Source: CAZART01 sp964487555
GTDB lineage: Bacteria; Bacteroidota; Rhodothermia; Rhodothermales; VXPQ01
DNA length: 64,000 nucleotides
Assembly: GCA_964487555.1 (NCBI GenBank)
Contig: CAZART010000007.1
Coordinates: 1-64,000 of the forward strand
Direction of reading: 5' to 3'
The position numbers were made by a program, and so were the translations under genes. How positions within the stretch are numbered: the first letter of the stretch is position 1; every line of letters starts with the position of its first letter. This document shows positions 14,478 through 24,670 of the stretch, piece by piece. Under the pieces are notes generated by a model that did not search any database, was not told the DNA's origin, and saw only the letters and a list, made by a program, of their open reading frames with translations.

Positions 14478-16661
14478 ATGGGTTCCTCGCTTACTCCCGG
14501 GCGCGTCCGGCAGATGCGCTCCCTGTTCGAGCAGGTCGTTACCCTTCCACCGGCTGAGCGTGCATCCACACTCAAAGCCGCGACACAAAACGACGCCGAC
14601 CTCGGCCGCAGGATCGATGCCCTTCTCATCCTCGACGCGAGAGCGAAAGCGGTACTTCGCCTGTTTGGCCTCCCGGAGCCTGATTCCTCTTCGCTCTCGG
14701 CGTGGGATCGCGTACGCGCGCTGTTCGACCAGATCGTAGGGCTTCCCGATACGGAGAGGCAGGCCCTTCTCGACGTCCTCACCGAGCACACCGAGCCGCT
14801 TCGCGGCGATCTCTTCGACCTGGTAGCGGCCCACGATGACGATCCCGGAGTTCTGGATGTCCCATCGGCCGAAACCTCCCCCGCGACGCCGCCTCCGCAG
14901 AGCCGCTTCGGCGTGAGCGACCCCCTTCTCGGCACGACGATCTCCCATTATCGCATCCTGTCCCCACTCGGAGAGGGCGGGATGGGCATCGTCTACACGG
15001 CCCGCGACATGAACCTCGACCGAACCGTCGCCATCAAGTTTCTGCCGGCGGCACTTCACGAGGATGCCGATGCCGACGCACGGTTCGTCCATGAAGCACG
15101 CGCCGTGTCCGCTATCGATCACCCCAACATTGCCGTCGTTCACGAGATCGGTCGCAGCGAGGACGGCCGTCGCTTCATCGTCATGGCGTACTACGCCGGC
15201 GAAACGCTGCGCCAGAAGATCAGCCATGGCCCGTTGCCGATGGCAGACGTCATCGACTACGCGCTGCAGTTGGCCCAGGGCCTGCAGCAGGCCCATGAGC
15301 ACGGCATCATCCATCGCGACGTCAAGCCCGAAAACGCCATCGTGACCCGAGGAGGGTTGCTCAAAATCCTTGATTTCGGGCTGGCCAAGCGACAGGACGT
15401 CCAGCTCACCGCGACAGGAATGATGATGGGCACGCTTGCCTATATGAGCCCGGAGCAGACCTTTGGGGGCGAGGTCGACCAAAGAACGGATATTTGGGCG
15501 CTCGGCGTCGTCCTTTTTGAGATGCTCACGGGTCAACACCCTTTCAAGCTGGAAAATACGCACCTGCCGGCCGGTTCGCGTGACTCGATCATAGAGGCCG
15601 CGAAGGTGCTGCGTCCTGAGGCGCCCGAACAGTTACTCTGGATCATCGACATCCTCTTGCAAAGGCATCCGGACCAACGATACCAGGAGATGAGCCAGGT
15701 CGTGGAATTTCTAAAGCTGGTCGGCAACCCGTCCTTGTCTGCGCAGCTGACCTCGGCAATGGTTACTCAGGCGATGTCTGTACCGGCTCACCTGGCCGGA
15801 TCCGTTCTACAGATCGATGCGCCCGATCGCTCAACGAAGTGGGTGCCCGGGACGCTGAGGGGCCGACTCGCGCTCGGTGCCGGTGTCCTCCTCGTCGCAT
15901 TCGCTCTGGGATTCCTGGTGGTGAACCGGCAATACATCCGGTCGGCGATCAGCAGCGATCGCGGCACGCAGGAGGAAAGTACAGCGGCTCGAGAACGGGC
16001 CCGTGAGCTGACGAGAAGCGGCCTCAACTACTTCTCGGACGGTCAGTTCGCCCTCGCCCACACCGAATTCGAGCGAGCGATCGCCGCAGACTCGACGTAT
16101 TCTGAAGCCTGGAGCTCACTCGCCGCCGTTCATTACCGCCGGCGGGCCTTTGATGAGGCCATCGCCGCCAACCGCACCTCGATCCGCCTCGACAGCAGCA
16201 ACAGCACCGCGTACTATAATCTGGCGAACGTCTATGAAGAATCCGGCCGCCTCGACGACGCGCTCGAATCCTATGCGGCGGCGCTGGACGTGGACTCGAC
16301 GCTCATGCCCGTGTACAGCGCCATCGGCAATCTCCAGATTAAACTGGGCGATGCGGAGGCGGCTCTCCGGGTTCTTGAACGGGGGGCGCGGGTCGATCCC
16401 GGCTCGGACTATATGTTTCTTATCTTGAAGAATATGGGCAAGGCGCGTCTTGCGATGGGGGATCCCGCGGCGGCCGTCGTCGAACTCGAGCGTTCCCTTC
16501 AGCTCAGGCCGGGCTGGCCCGAAACGCTTTCCCTTCTGGCAGAGAGCCATGCGGCGCTCGACCACACCGAACAAAGCCGCACGTACTTGCAGCAGTACCT
16601 GGATGTTGAGCCCGACGCCTCCCGGCGAGAAGAAGTGCTGAACCGTCTGAATCCGAATTGA
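14478..16661 (+). CDS. Hanks-type Ser/Thr kinase with TPR domain and doubled N-terminal module
   Basis: A 727-residue membrane kinase related to the one at 9748. Residues about 5-45 and 75-115 are two copies of a helical module ('VRQMRSLFEQVVTLPPAER', 'WDRVRALFDQIVGLPDTER') that usually occurs once ahead of such kinases. The kinase domain (about 156-415) has 'GEGGMGIVY', 'VAIKFL', 'HRDVKPEN' near 280, 'DFGLAK' and 'MSPEQ', so it appears active. A transmembrane helix (about 464-482) separates it from five or six TPR units. Unlike the first kinase it lacks the TolB/FlgO-like insert. The start at 14478 was chosen because residues encoded upstream run through the tandem repeat. It is the last gene of the cluster and is followed by a terminator hairpin. 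Confidence 0.9.
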   Translation: MGSSLTPGRVRQMRSLFEQVVTLPPAERASTLKAATQNDADLGRRIDALLILDARAKAVLRLFGLPEPDSSSLSAWDRVRALFDQIVGLPDTERQALLDVLTEHTEPLRGDLFDLVAAHDDDPGVLDVPSAETSPATPPPQSRFGVSDPLLGTTISHYRILSPLGEGGMGIVYTARDMNLDRTVAIKFLPAALHEDADADARFVHEARAVSAIDHPNIAVVHEIGRSEDGRRFIVMAYYAGETLRQKISHGPLPMADVIDYALQLAQGLQQAHEHGIIHRDVKPENAIVTRGGLLKILDFGLAKRQDVQLTATGMMMGTLAYMSPEQTFGGEVDQRTDIWALGVVLFEMLTGQHPFKLENTHLPAGSRDSIIEAAKVLRPEAPEQLLWIIDILLQRHPDQRYQEMSQVVEFLKLVGNPSLSAQLTSAMVTQAMSVPAHLAGSVLQIDAPDRSTKWVPGTLRGRLALGAGVLLVAFALGFLVVNRQYIRSAISSDRGTQEESTAARERARELTRSGLNYFSDGQFALAHTEFERAIAADSTYSEAWSSLAAVHYRRRAFDEAIAANRTSIRLDSSNSTAYYNLANVYEESGRLDDALESYAAALDVDSTLMPVYSAIGNLQIKLGDAEAALRVLERGARVDPGSDYMFLILKNMGKARLAMGDPAAAVVELERSLQLRPGWPETLSLLAESHAALDHTEQSRTYLQQYLDVEPDASRREEVLNRLNPN

Positions 16662-16666
16662 CGACG

Positions 16667-16700
16667 CTGGACGCGCTTCCGATCAAGAAGACGCGTCCAG
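16667..16700. terminator. Hairpin between convergent genes
   Basis: CTGGACGCG (16667-16675) and CGCGTCCAG (16692-16700) form a perfect 9-bp stem with a 16-nt loop, placed between the second kinase stop and the end of the giant secreted protein gene. No strong T tract follows. It may serve both strands. Confidence 0.5.
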
Positions 16701-16724
16701 TGCCGCCAGGAAGAGGGCTCAGAC

Positions 16725-19700
16725 CTAGCGTACCACAACCACTTTACGCACCTGCCGGTACGAGCCCGCCTGCATTTGCACGAGATAGACGCCGCTCGCC
16801 ACGAAGCCGCCTCCGTCTCGGCGGCCGTCCCACGTCACGGTGTAGCGTCCCGGTGCGGCATCCTCGTCGAGGAGCGTCAAAACGGTGCGGCCGAGCAGAT
16901 CGTAGACGCGGAGGGCGACCCGCTCGCTCGTGCGTTCGGTGGGTACGTCATACTCGAAGTGCGTGGAGCCATTAAAGGGATTCGGATAGTTCTGCGCCAG
17001 CGCGTACTCGGTAGGCAGCGTGTCGTCCTCATTCCGGTCGGTCAGGCCCTGCTTGGCGGCGCCCCGCAGAACGTCTATAACGGCCTGCGCCTCCTCCACC
17101 ATCGCCGCACCCGTTGCCGGATCCAGCTGGCTTTTGTCCATCAAGCCTTCAACCTTCCTGACGAAAAACTCCAGCTGCTTTGCGGCACCGTCCGAATCCT
17201 CCTTCTCGAGCTTCATGGTAGCGAGCTGTAAATGCGCCAACAGAGCCGAGCCGAGGCCCGGATTGACCCCCTTGTCTACGACCATTGCCTCCACCTGATC
17301 GATCAGCGCCGCGATACGCGCGGCAGGTGGCAAGACCTCCTGTATGCCGAATCGAATAATCGAGACGTCGTTGGAACCGCTACTTGCGACGAGAGCGAGT
17401 CCGGCGGCCGGTGCGAACACGATGCCTTCGGGGTGGAGGCTCACCGTGTACACGTCGACCGGCGTCAGCGTGATGGCCAAACCGGTGATCGGGTCGGCCG
17501 ACGCCAGCACGCCGCTCTCCGCGCCGCCCAGTGTTGCTGCAAACGAGTACGCCGTGACGGTACTGCTCTCGAAGTTCGTCGCGAACAGCGTGGCTCCGTC
17601 CGGACTCATTTCGACGTCCGTCGCTCCAGCGTCGGTCGTCGTCTTCGCAATGACCTGGAAGGGCGACGACCCCGACGCGTTCAGATCGATAACGAGAATC
17701 TCACCTGCGATCGTGGTGACGAATCCATAGGCGCCGTCGGGGCTGATGGCCGCGCCGGTGGTCCCGCTGTCGGTCGTCACCTTGGCCACCACCTGGTTGT
17801 AGGTGTCCGAACCAGGATCGATGTTCAGGATGGTGAAACCCAGGGTTCCGGTGACGAGGATGATCGTACCGTCAGGCGAGATCTCGGCATCCGTGTTGCC
17901 GGAATCGGTAGTCACTCGAGCCACGACCTGGTTTGCGGCACCGCTCGCCGGATCGATGTCGATCACCGAGACGGCTTTGCCGGTGTATTCGCCGACGTAG
18001 GCTCTCGTGCCGTCCGGAGTGACGGCGATGCCGATGGGGTTGAGGCCGACTTGGATCGTGTCCACGACCTCGCGCATCTCGACGTCGATGACCGAGACCG
18101 TGCTCGATTTGAAGTTCGTCACGTACGCGAACTCGCCGTCGGGCGTGATCGCGATCTTGAGGGGGTTGTCCCCGACGCCGATCGTTCCTTCCACGGCCGT
18201 ATCGACGAGATTGATCACGGTGACGTTATCGGTGCCCGGGTTCGTCATGAAGGCAAGAGTTCCATCGGGGGTGATGTCGCCGTCCGTCGTGCCCGAATCC
18301 GTGGTAACTTTCGCGACCACTTCATCGGTGACCTCGACGGGCTCGACGACCTCGAACGGAACGCTGTCGGCAATGCTTCCGATCGTCACCACTAGAGGAC
18401 CGGACGTAGCCGTCTTGGGAACCGTCGTCGTGATGCTGGTGAGCGTGGCGTCTGTCACGGTTGCGGTTACACCGTTGAAGGTTACGTGCACGTTAGCGGG
18501 GTTTGGATCGAAACCTGTGCCATTGATGACGACCGTCTTACCGGTAGCCGCGCTCAGCGGCGAAACACTACTGATCGCCGGCTCTTGAGGCTCCCCCGCT
18601 GCCGTGAAGCTACTTTCAAAGGTGGTCGTTTCGTCGTGCAGTCCTCCTACCGGCAGGATGATCGTGTAGACCGAATCATAGGCCAGCGGCGCTGACGGCC
18701 GGAAGATGACCCGCGTATCCTGGTTCAGCCACTCAAAAGCGCCCGGCACCTGGTTGTCGTTCTTGTCGATCAGCTGAAAGGTGGCGAACGAGACGTCGTC
18801 TGTTTCGATCGGCGCGGAAAAGTCCGCCAGCACGGCCGTCGTCACCGAGATGCCGGTGGCATTGGTCGCCGGTCCGACGGCATCGATGGTTACGATCTCA
18901 ATGCCGGTGGTGAAGGTACTTTCATGTCCGGTCCCGAGCAGGTTGCCGGACGCATCCTGCACCGACGCTGCAATCGTAACGGTATACTCTGTGCTCTCGT
19001 CGAGGCGGGCGAGCGGCGTGAACTTCGCTACGGAATTATTGAGCTCGAGCACTATCGTGCCCGGAACGGCCGAGACGCCGTCGGTCACCACCAAACCTGC
19101 GGCCAGCGTCGCTGGATTCATCGGCTCGGAGAAGACGATCGTCACCGATTCCGTCGTATAAACGTCGATGGCTCCATCGGCCGGTGCGACGTGCTCGACG
19201 GATGGTGAGGCGAGGTCCGGCGGTTCCGTCGTGAACGTGTTGGTGTAATCTACCGCAAGCAGATTGCCGCTTCCGTCCGCCAGCCCCTGAGCGACGCGAA
19301 TCTCGTATTCGGTGGCGTGCGTCAGCGGTGAGGTCGGCTTGAAAATGGCCAGCCGGCCGGCATTCTGCAACTCTACCGTCGCGTCCACCGGGATATTGCC
19401 GAGTACCGTGCTGACGGTCAGTGTGAGCGTTTGAACGTCGACCCATTCCGAGAAACTGACGAGCACTTCGGTGTTCACTGACGCCGGCCTGCCGTCGACC
19501 TTTGGAAAGACGCCCGTGATTGCCGGCGGCGTTTTGTCCTGATTGGTGATGAAGTCGACTTCGCTGACCGCTCCGTTTACCGTGACGGGCACGGTCGCCG
19601 TAGGAATGTCGATATCCGGGTCCGCGCCCTCGTCGCCGCCGTTCCAGAATTCAGAGGCGAACGTGAGATTGTTCGCAATCGTCTGCAGATAGGCGCTGAT

Positions 19701-22700
19701 ATGGGCCGGCCGCAGTGATCCCGACAGCGGTGCAATGGAAACGGCGTAGTCGCCGTAAGGCAATCCGGGAATGAAGTAATTACCCTTCTCGTCACTATAC
19801 GCGTGTACAGCCTCGCCGGTCAACGCGTTCGTCGCGAGCACGAGTCCACCTGCGACATAGGCGCCCGGTGTGACGCCGTCGGCAATATGCCCGGCGATCG
19901 ACCCCGTAATCGGCGGGCTCGCTGCGGGGTACTGATAGCTCGACCACGCCTGATCGTCGAGCGTGAGGCTGCGCGCTTCCTTGCCGCTCTGAAGAACGAA
20001 GTACATGGTTGCGTCGTCGACGCCGCTATGAACAAGCCCTATTACGTGACCGACCTCATGAGTTATGATGCTCTGGAGGTCGAAGGCACCTGGCTCCGTC
20101 TCCGTCCCGATCGGAAACTGCGTGTGATTTACGAATTCGGGGCTAACCACCACGTCGGCGTCTATGATCGTGCCCTCACCGGGTGTGCTGCCGAAGACGA
20201 CGGTCTTGGCGGCAATAGCCAGCACAAGCGGAGGGAAGGGAAAGGTCTCGTCCACAGTGACCTTATTAATGCCGTCGATCCCCGCTACGGCGTCGATCGT
20301 CGTTCCGCCGTCCGTGAACGCGGCCGCGGATCCGGCCACATTCTCCCACGAGGTGAACGCCGCTCGAGCCGCGTCCGCACCGCCCGCGCCGATCCCGTCA
20401 AGGCTTGCCGTGTGGAGAGTGTAGGTCAGCGGCATCGCGTTGACGACCTGCGTTTTCGGCGCCGTCACGTGCACAATACGTCCTGCGGCTCCGTCGGCCA
20501 GGCTCAGAAGAACGCCGTCGAAGATCAGGTGATTGAATGCACCACCGGCGAGGCCGGTAACGAAATCCGAGGGCACTGTTGAACCGAGGTGCCCCGCCTT
20601 GATGCCGTAGCGCGTCGCAATAAAGAGTCGTCCATCCGGCCCGACCGCTAAAGCGTTGGGAGCCTCGAGGCCGTCAAAGACCTGATCGAGCGTACTACCG
20701 TCCACCGGGAACGAGGAATCGGCCGGAATACGCACGACGTCACCAGGTGAATTCAGGGCGACATAGAGGTCTCCATTCGGCGCGAACGCCATACCCGCCG
20801 GATTAACGTTTTCGGTGTCGGAGAAGGTGACGTGGTCGGTCTGATCAGTTGTCAGTAGATCGATTCGTATGATTTTCTCTCCCGTCAGACCCTGTGTGAG
20901 ACTGACGTACAGGGCGCCGTCGGGGCCGATCGCGAGATGTGCCGGCCCATTGAGTCCGGAAATGAGAGGCGTGAGTGTTGAAGCGTCAAAGCCACCAGGC
21001 GGCAGCAAGGACAAGTCCACGGCGTAGATCGCATTGGCAACGGCATCGGCTATGTAAAGTGTCTGGCCGGCTTTCGCCATCCCGATAGGCCGCTGCAGAC
21101 CGTATACCACAGGGCTGGGGGCTACCACCGTCCCCTGGGCATCAACGCGGATGATCTCACCACTGCCGGTTAAGCCGACGAGCAGGTTGCCCGATCCGTC
21201 TGAAACCAGGACTTGAGGCTCAGCGAGGGCGTCGGCCACGATGGAAAAGACGTGGCCGGTGGGGACTCCTATTTTCGGCACGGCGCACCGACTGAATTCG
21301 GAGGTGTTGCTATCTGAATCAGTTGCGGTAGCGGTCGTAACGCGCACGGGCAAACCCGGATCGGTCAATACTGAAGTGAATGATGCCTGACCCGCACCAT
21401 CCATCGACACGGTAGCAGAACCCAGCATCGTGCGCCCTTCTCCAAAACCGGACGGATCGCACGTATCGTTCGAAAAAAATTCGACGCGGACCTCTTCCCC
21501 TGGTAAGCCGGAAGCCCTCCCAAAGACGGTAATCAAACCGTCCGCGTATGAGACGTCCGCAATATCAGGCGCCGCCTGGCCGTCATTGGCACCTGGATAA
21601 AAACGAATGCCGAGCCCCCCATTGTCCCAGATTCTGTTGCCCAGCACAGCAGTATTGACAGCATCTACGTACAACGCGACGCCGTCACCTGTATTGCCCG
21701 AGATCACGTTGCTTGAATCGGCACCGAGCCCGCCGATTACGTTGCTGCCGCCGGCGTATACGGTGATGCCGTCCTGATTCGAAAGTGCGAAGGCGTTTGT
21801 AGCATCCCGGCCGATTACATTGCCATACATTCGCGTGCCGCCTCCGGTCAGACCTATTCCCGTGCCGGAGTTGCCTGAGATCACGTTGCCCGCTCCGGAC
21901 GAGTTCGTGGCGCCGATGTGTGTTCCGGTAGCAGAAGTTATCCTGATCCCCATCCCGTTCGGAACGGCCGAGGCTCCATCTGCACTCGTACCGATGAAGT
22001 TTCCTGCGATCAGGGTGCCGTCGGCGCCGTCGACATAGATGCCCGCCGAGTTGCCCGAAATGACGTTCCCTTCTCCGGGATTCGTTCCACCGATCGTGGT
22101 GTTGTCGGCATATACGATGACGCCTTCCCCTGTATTGCCGAGAGGCGCATCACCGGCTGCGTTCGTGCCGATGAAGTTGCCCACGACCACATTGTCCAGG
22201 CCCGCGTCCGCGATCTTGACGCCCACCTGATTACCGGATATGACGTTACGTGCGCCCGGAGTAGATCCTCCTATGACGTTGCTGCTTGTCACGCTTACAA
22301 TGCGAATTCCATCGCGTGCGTTTGGAACGACCGATGTGCCCAGCACGTCGGTTCCGATGTAATTGCCCAGCACGACGTTTCCACTTGCCGGATTGCCCGA
22401 GAATCCGACGATGGCCATCCCGCCGTTCGCGTTGCCGGAGATCAAGTTCCTGTCGGCGGCCGACGTACCTCCTATGGTGTTGTCCTGGGCTTGGTTGAAT
22501 CCCACGCCAGTGAGCGTATTGCCGAGAGCAGCCGTACCGGCAGCATTTGTGCCGATATGATTGCCCCGGACGGTGTTGGCATCTCCACCGGGCTCGAAGT
22601 GCACGCCGTCGCCCGAGTTGCCCGAGATCAGATTACTTTCGATAACGTTGCCTGTCGCAACGGCCATTTCGACACCGTTGCCCGCGTTGCCGAGGTCAGA

Positions 22701-23924
22701 ATTACCCGACGTGTCGGTGCCGATGAAATTGCATGCGACCGTATTGTTATGGCTGTTGTTTATAACCACGCCTTTGTCGGTGAACCGGTTGATGACCAGC
22801 CCCCGAATGGTGGACCCATTACTGCCGCCAGTGAGCGCCAGCCCGTTCACGAATCCCGTTACAGCCGAACCGTCGAGCTCGACGAGAAGAAGGTGCTCAG
22901 CCGGAGTCGCGCCGCACGACGAACCTGGCTGAGTCGTGCCGTCGATAATCACGGGTCCCGTGATGTTCGGCAGGGCGGTTAATGGAACGATGGTATGCGG
23001 ACCGGCGCCTGGAATGGCGAAGAAGATTCTATCTTCGCCTGAGCCGCCGTGACAGTCGCCGCCGCTCAGGTCGGCATCGGCATTAGCGTTCGCGATCGCC
23101 TCCCGCAGGGTACAGGAGCCGTCGCCCGCGTTCGTGGAATCGGCCGCTGTATTCACGGTGAGAGACGGCAGTGCCGTATTGCAGGTAGCTTCTTCCGACG
23201 CGAGGTACGCGATCTGACTCTCATCAAGGGCATCACCAAACACGCACACGTTGTCGATGGCGCCCACGAAAGGTCCCCACGGTTCCGCAAACAGGCTATC
23301 GTTGTTCTCACCGATGATGAGTTCCCCAGCGGCCTCAGTCGCCATATTCACCAACTCCGTGTTCGACCCGGCCGGCCCGCCGTTTATGTAGAGAGCCGCC
23401 CGGCGGGTGGTCTCGTCCCAGGTTATGGCGACGTGGCTCCATGAACCTAGGGGGAGCGTGGTCGAGATCGCCGGCTGTGCACCTGTAGTGAGCTTATAGG
23501 TGAAGGTCAACGTCGTGGGAGCCTCGACGCGCAGCTCCCAACCGAAAGGCACGTTGTGACCTGAGGTCGAGGCTATCTGGCATTCCTGACCGCAGCTCGA
23601 AGGATTAACCCATGCCGAGAGACTGAAGGCACTTCCCCCCAGCGTTGTGTTGTCCAGGTTGTTTACTCTGACGTAATTCCCGGCGCCGCCGTTGGCACCG
23701 CTACCGTCGAACGAAAAAGCCTGGCCGTCCACGCCGGCAACATACGCTGCGTCATCTACATCACCCCAGCTCGCACCATAGATGCCTACCTCATCGGTCG
23801 GGGTGCCGTCGGCTTTTAGATGGACGATGGGATCGACGACCTGCGCCTTCACGGCGCTGATTAAGGGCATGGCGGCACAAAGCACAGTCACCACACAAAT
23901 GACGAGGATCCTCTTGTGTAACAT
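16725..23924 (-). CDS. Giant multidomain secreted protein with LamG, beta-helix, metzincin motif, propellers and sorting domain
   Basis: A 2,399-residue exported protein. In order: signal peptide (1-28); LamG-like lectin domain (about 30-230); 'CTLREAIANANAD' motif leading a right-handed beta-helix with many 'GNVISGN' turns (about 260-780); an SMP-30/NHL-like propeller ('PDGALYVSL', 885-1158); a zinc-protease motif 'HEVGHVIGLVH' with a following 'ATMY' Met-turn (about 1288-1305); a carboxypeptidase-regulatory-like domain (1341-1425); three SbsA-type Ig domains (1468-1775); an IPT/TIG domain; a YVTN propeller ('AYVTNFKSSTVSVIDV', 1865-2181); a helical FIMAH-like domain (2193-2283); and a C-terminal sorting domain opening 'NYPNPFNG' and ending 'VRKVVVVR'. 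The start at 23924 gives a normal signal peptide; the frame is open further upstream. Likely a surface adhesin or processed enzyme exported by the type IX pathway. The small secreted gene upstream is probably co-transcribed. Confidence 0.85.
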   Translation of the reverse strand: MLHKRILVICVVTVLCAAMPLISAVKAQVVDPIVHLKADGTPTDEVGIYGASWGDVDDAAYVAGVDGQAFSFDGSGANGGAGNYVRVNNLDNTTLGGSAFSLSAWVNPSSCGQECQIASTSGHNVPFGWELRVEAPTTLTFTYKLTTGAQPAISTTLPLGSWSHVAITWDETTRRAALYINGGPAGSNTELVNMATEAAGELIIGENNDSLFAEPWGPFVGAIDNVCVFGDALDESQIAYLASEEATCNTALPSLTVNTAADSTNAGDGSCTLREAIANANADADLSGGDCHGGSGEDRIFFAIPGAGPHTIVPLTALPNITGPVIIDGTTQPGSSCGATPAEHLLLVELDGSAVTGFVNGLALTGGSNGSTIRGLVINRFTDKGVVINNSHNNTVACNFIGTDTSGNSDLGNAGNGVEMAVATGNVIESNLISGNSGDGVHFEPGGDANTVRGNHIGTNAAGTAALGNTLTGVGFNQAQDNTIGGTSAADRNLISGNANGGMAIVGFSGNPASGNVVLGNYIGTDVLGTSVVPNARDGIRIVSVTSSNVIGGSTPGARNVISGNQVGVKIADAGLDNVVVGNFIGTNAAGDAPLGNTGEGVIVYADNTTIGGTNPGEGNVISGNSAGIYVDGADGTLIAGNFIGTSADGASAVPNGMGIRITSATGTHIGATNSSGAGNVISGNSGTGIGLTGGGTRMYGNVIGRDATNAFALSNQDGITVYAGGSNVIGGLGADSSNVISGNTGDGVALYVDAVNTAVLGNRIWDNGGLGIRFYPGANDGQAAPDIADVSYADGLITVFGRASGLPGEEVRVEFFSNDTCDPSGFGEGRTMLGSATVSMDGAGQASFTSVLTDPGLPVRVTTATATDSDSNTSEFSRCAVPKIGVPTGHVFSIVADALAEPQVLVSDGSGNLLVGLTGSGEIIRVDAQGTVVAPSPVVYGLQRPIGMAKAGQTLYIADAVANAIYAVDLSLLPPGGFDASTLTPLISGLNGPAHLAIGPDGALYVSLTQGLTGEKIIRIDLLTTDQTDHVTFSDTENVNPAGMAFAPNGDLYVALNSPGDVVRIPADSSFPVDGSTLDQVFDGLEAPNALAVGPDGRLFIATRYGIKAGHLGSTVPSDFVTGLAGGAFNHLIFDGVLLSLADGAAGRIVHVTAPKTQVVNAMPLTYTLHTASLDGIGAGGADAARAAFTSWENVAGSAAAFTDGGTTIDAVAGIDGINKVTVDETFPFPPLVLAIAAKTVVFGSTPGEGTIIDADVVVSPEFVNHTQFPIGTETEPGAFDLQSIITHEVGHVIGLVHSGVDDATMYFVLQSGKEARSLTLDDQAWSSYQYPAASPPITGSIAGHIADGVTPGAYVAGGLVLATNALTGEAVHAYSDEKGNYFIPGLPYGDYAVSIAPLSGSLRPAHISAYLQTIANNLTFASEFWNGGDEGADPDIDIPTATVPVTVNGAVSEVDFITNQDKTPPAITGVFPKVDGRPASVNTEVLVSFSEWVDVQTLTLTVSTVLGNIPVDATVELQNAGRLAIFKPTSPLTHATEYEIRVAQGLADGSGNLLAVDYTNTFTTEPPDLASPSVEHVAPADGAIDVYTTESVTIVFSEPMNPATLAAGLVVTDGVSAVPGTIVLELNNSVAKFTPLARLDESTEYTVTIAASVQDASGNLLGTGHESTFTTGIEIVTIDAVGPATNATGISVTTAVLADFSAPIETDDVSFATFQLIDKNDNQVPGAFEWLNQDTRVIFRPSAPLAYDSVYTIILPVGGLHDETTTFESSFTAAGEPQEPAISSVSPLSAATGKTVVINGTGFDPNPANVHVTFNGVTATVTDATLTSITTTVPKTATSGPLVVTIGSIADSVPFEVVEPVEVTDEVVAKVTTDSGTTDGDITPDGTLAFMTNPGTDNVTVINLVDTAVEGTIGVGDNPLKIAITPDGEFAYVTNFKSSTVSVIDVEMREVVDTIQVGLNPIGIAVTPDGTRAYVGEYTGKAVSVIDIDPASGAANQVVARVTTDSGNTDAEISPDGTIILVTGTLGFTILNIDPGSDTYNQVVAKVTTDSGTTGAAISPDGAYGFVTTIAGEILVIDLNASGSSPFQVIAKTTTDAGATDVEMSPDGATLFATNFESSTVTAYSFAATLGGAESGVLASADPITGLAITLTPVDVYTVSLHPEGIVFAPAAGLALVASSGSNDVSIIRFGIQEVLPPAARIAALIDQVEAMVVDKGVNPGLGSALLAHLQLATMKLEKEDSDGAAKQLEFFVRKVEGLMDKSQLDPATGAAMVEEAQAVIDVLRGAAKQGLTDRNEDDTLPTEYALAQNYPNPFNGSTHFEYDVPTERTSERVALRVYDLLGRTVLTLLDEDAAPGRYTVTWDGRRDGGGFVASGVYLVQMQAGSYRQVRKVVVVR

Positions 23925-24088
23925 GGTCGGGAGATGGTCGAATTGGAAGCGCATGGGAGTGTCGGGGCAATTAATTGGGCGAGATCCGATCCGTATGAAG
24001 CGGGTGGTCGACACCGACGTGCGGGTCGCGACGGTGGGAACCGAGAATCACCGGCCGTGGGCTGGTGGGCACACGGCCGCGGGGAACA

Positions 24089-24670
24089 TTATTTACGCTC
24101 GGCGGCCTTTACGGCTCGCACGAACTCATCCAGTCGCAGGGGCTTCCGGCTGATGACGGGCTCCCCGTCTGGAGTTGCCAACTTCTCTATCCCGACATCG
24201 AAAAGATGTGCAGCGCCCGGCTCGAGCATGCGCTCTCCGCCTTCACTTTTGATCACGCGAAGCTTCCCCTGCGCCGCACCCGCCACTGTATGCCGGCCCG
24301 ATGGATCCTTCCAGAGGAACACGACTACCTCCTCACCCTCCACGAAAATGGGCATGTCGGAGACCTCGTAGAGCGTATTGCCCACCTGGCCACCGGGGAT
24401 AGTCACGACCGTCTCCTCGGCCGCATCACCTTTGATGCGATCTGTTACGCGTAGCCGCACATCGGTTGAAATGCGCGTCTGATTTTCATTCCAGAAACTC
24501 TGTTTCGCGGAGACCGCGGCGAGCACTACGTCGCTGGAGGCCGCAGTCAGCTCTTCCAGCGAGACCTGCCTCGCCTGGCCGGTGGCCGGGCTGGATACGA
24601 CGGCAACCAGGACAACGAATAGGCCGATCCCGGCCAGATACGAGGCGCTGCCCGATAGATACTTCTGCAT
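24089..24670 (-). CDS. Small secreted protein upstream of the giant metzincin-motif protein
   Basis: A 193-residue protein with a Sec signal peptide ('LAGIGLFVVLVAVVSS', cleavage after 'ATGQA'). The mature part begins 'SLEELTAASSDVVLAAVSA', followed by beta-type segments with 'VVTIPGGQVGN', 'FVEGEEVVVFLWKD' and 'GAAQGKLRV'. Proteins with this plan are, to my knowledge, often encoded beside matrixin-type metalloproteases in bacteria; here the neighbour 165 bp downstream carries a metzincin motif, which fits. The molecular function is unknown to me. Two other Met codons lie just upstream of the chosen start (to 24703), and the exact start is uncertain. Confidence 0.7.
   Translation of the reverse strand: MQKYLSGSASYLAGIGLFVVLVAVVSSPATGQARQVSLEELTAASSDVVLAAVSAKQSFWNENQTRISTDVRLRVTDRIKGDAAEETVVTIPGGQVGNTLYEVSDMPIFVEGEEVVVFLWKDPSGRHTVAGAAQGKLRVIKSEGGERMLEPGAAHLFDVGIEKLATPDGEPVISRKPLRLDEFVRAVKAAERK

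Noticed and set aside
18300..18400. The giant secreted protein as a frameshift-free merger of several genes
   Set aside because: Domains follow continuously with no internal signal peptide or ribosome site, and a single signal peptide and sorting domain bracket the whole.
21560..22900. Tandem DNA repeat array in the giant gene
   Set aside because: The periodic similarity is explained by beta-helix turns ('GNVISGN') in the protein; DNA identity between turns is low.
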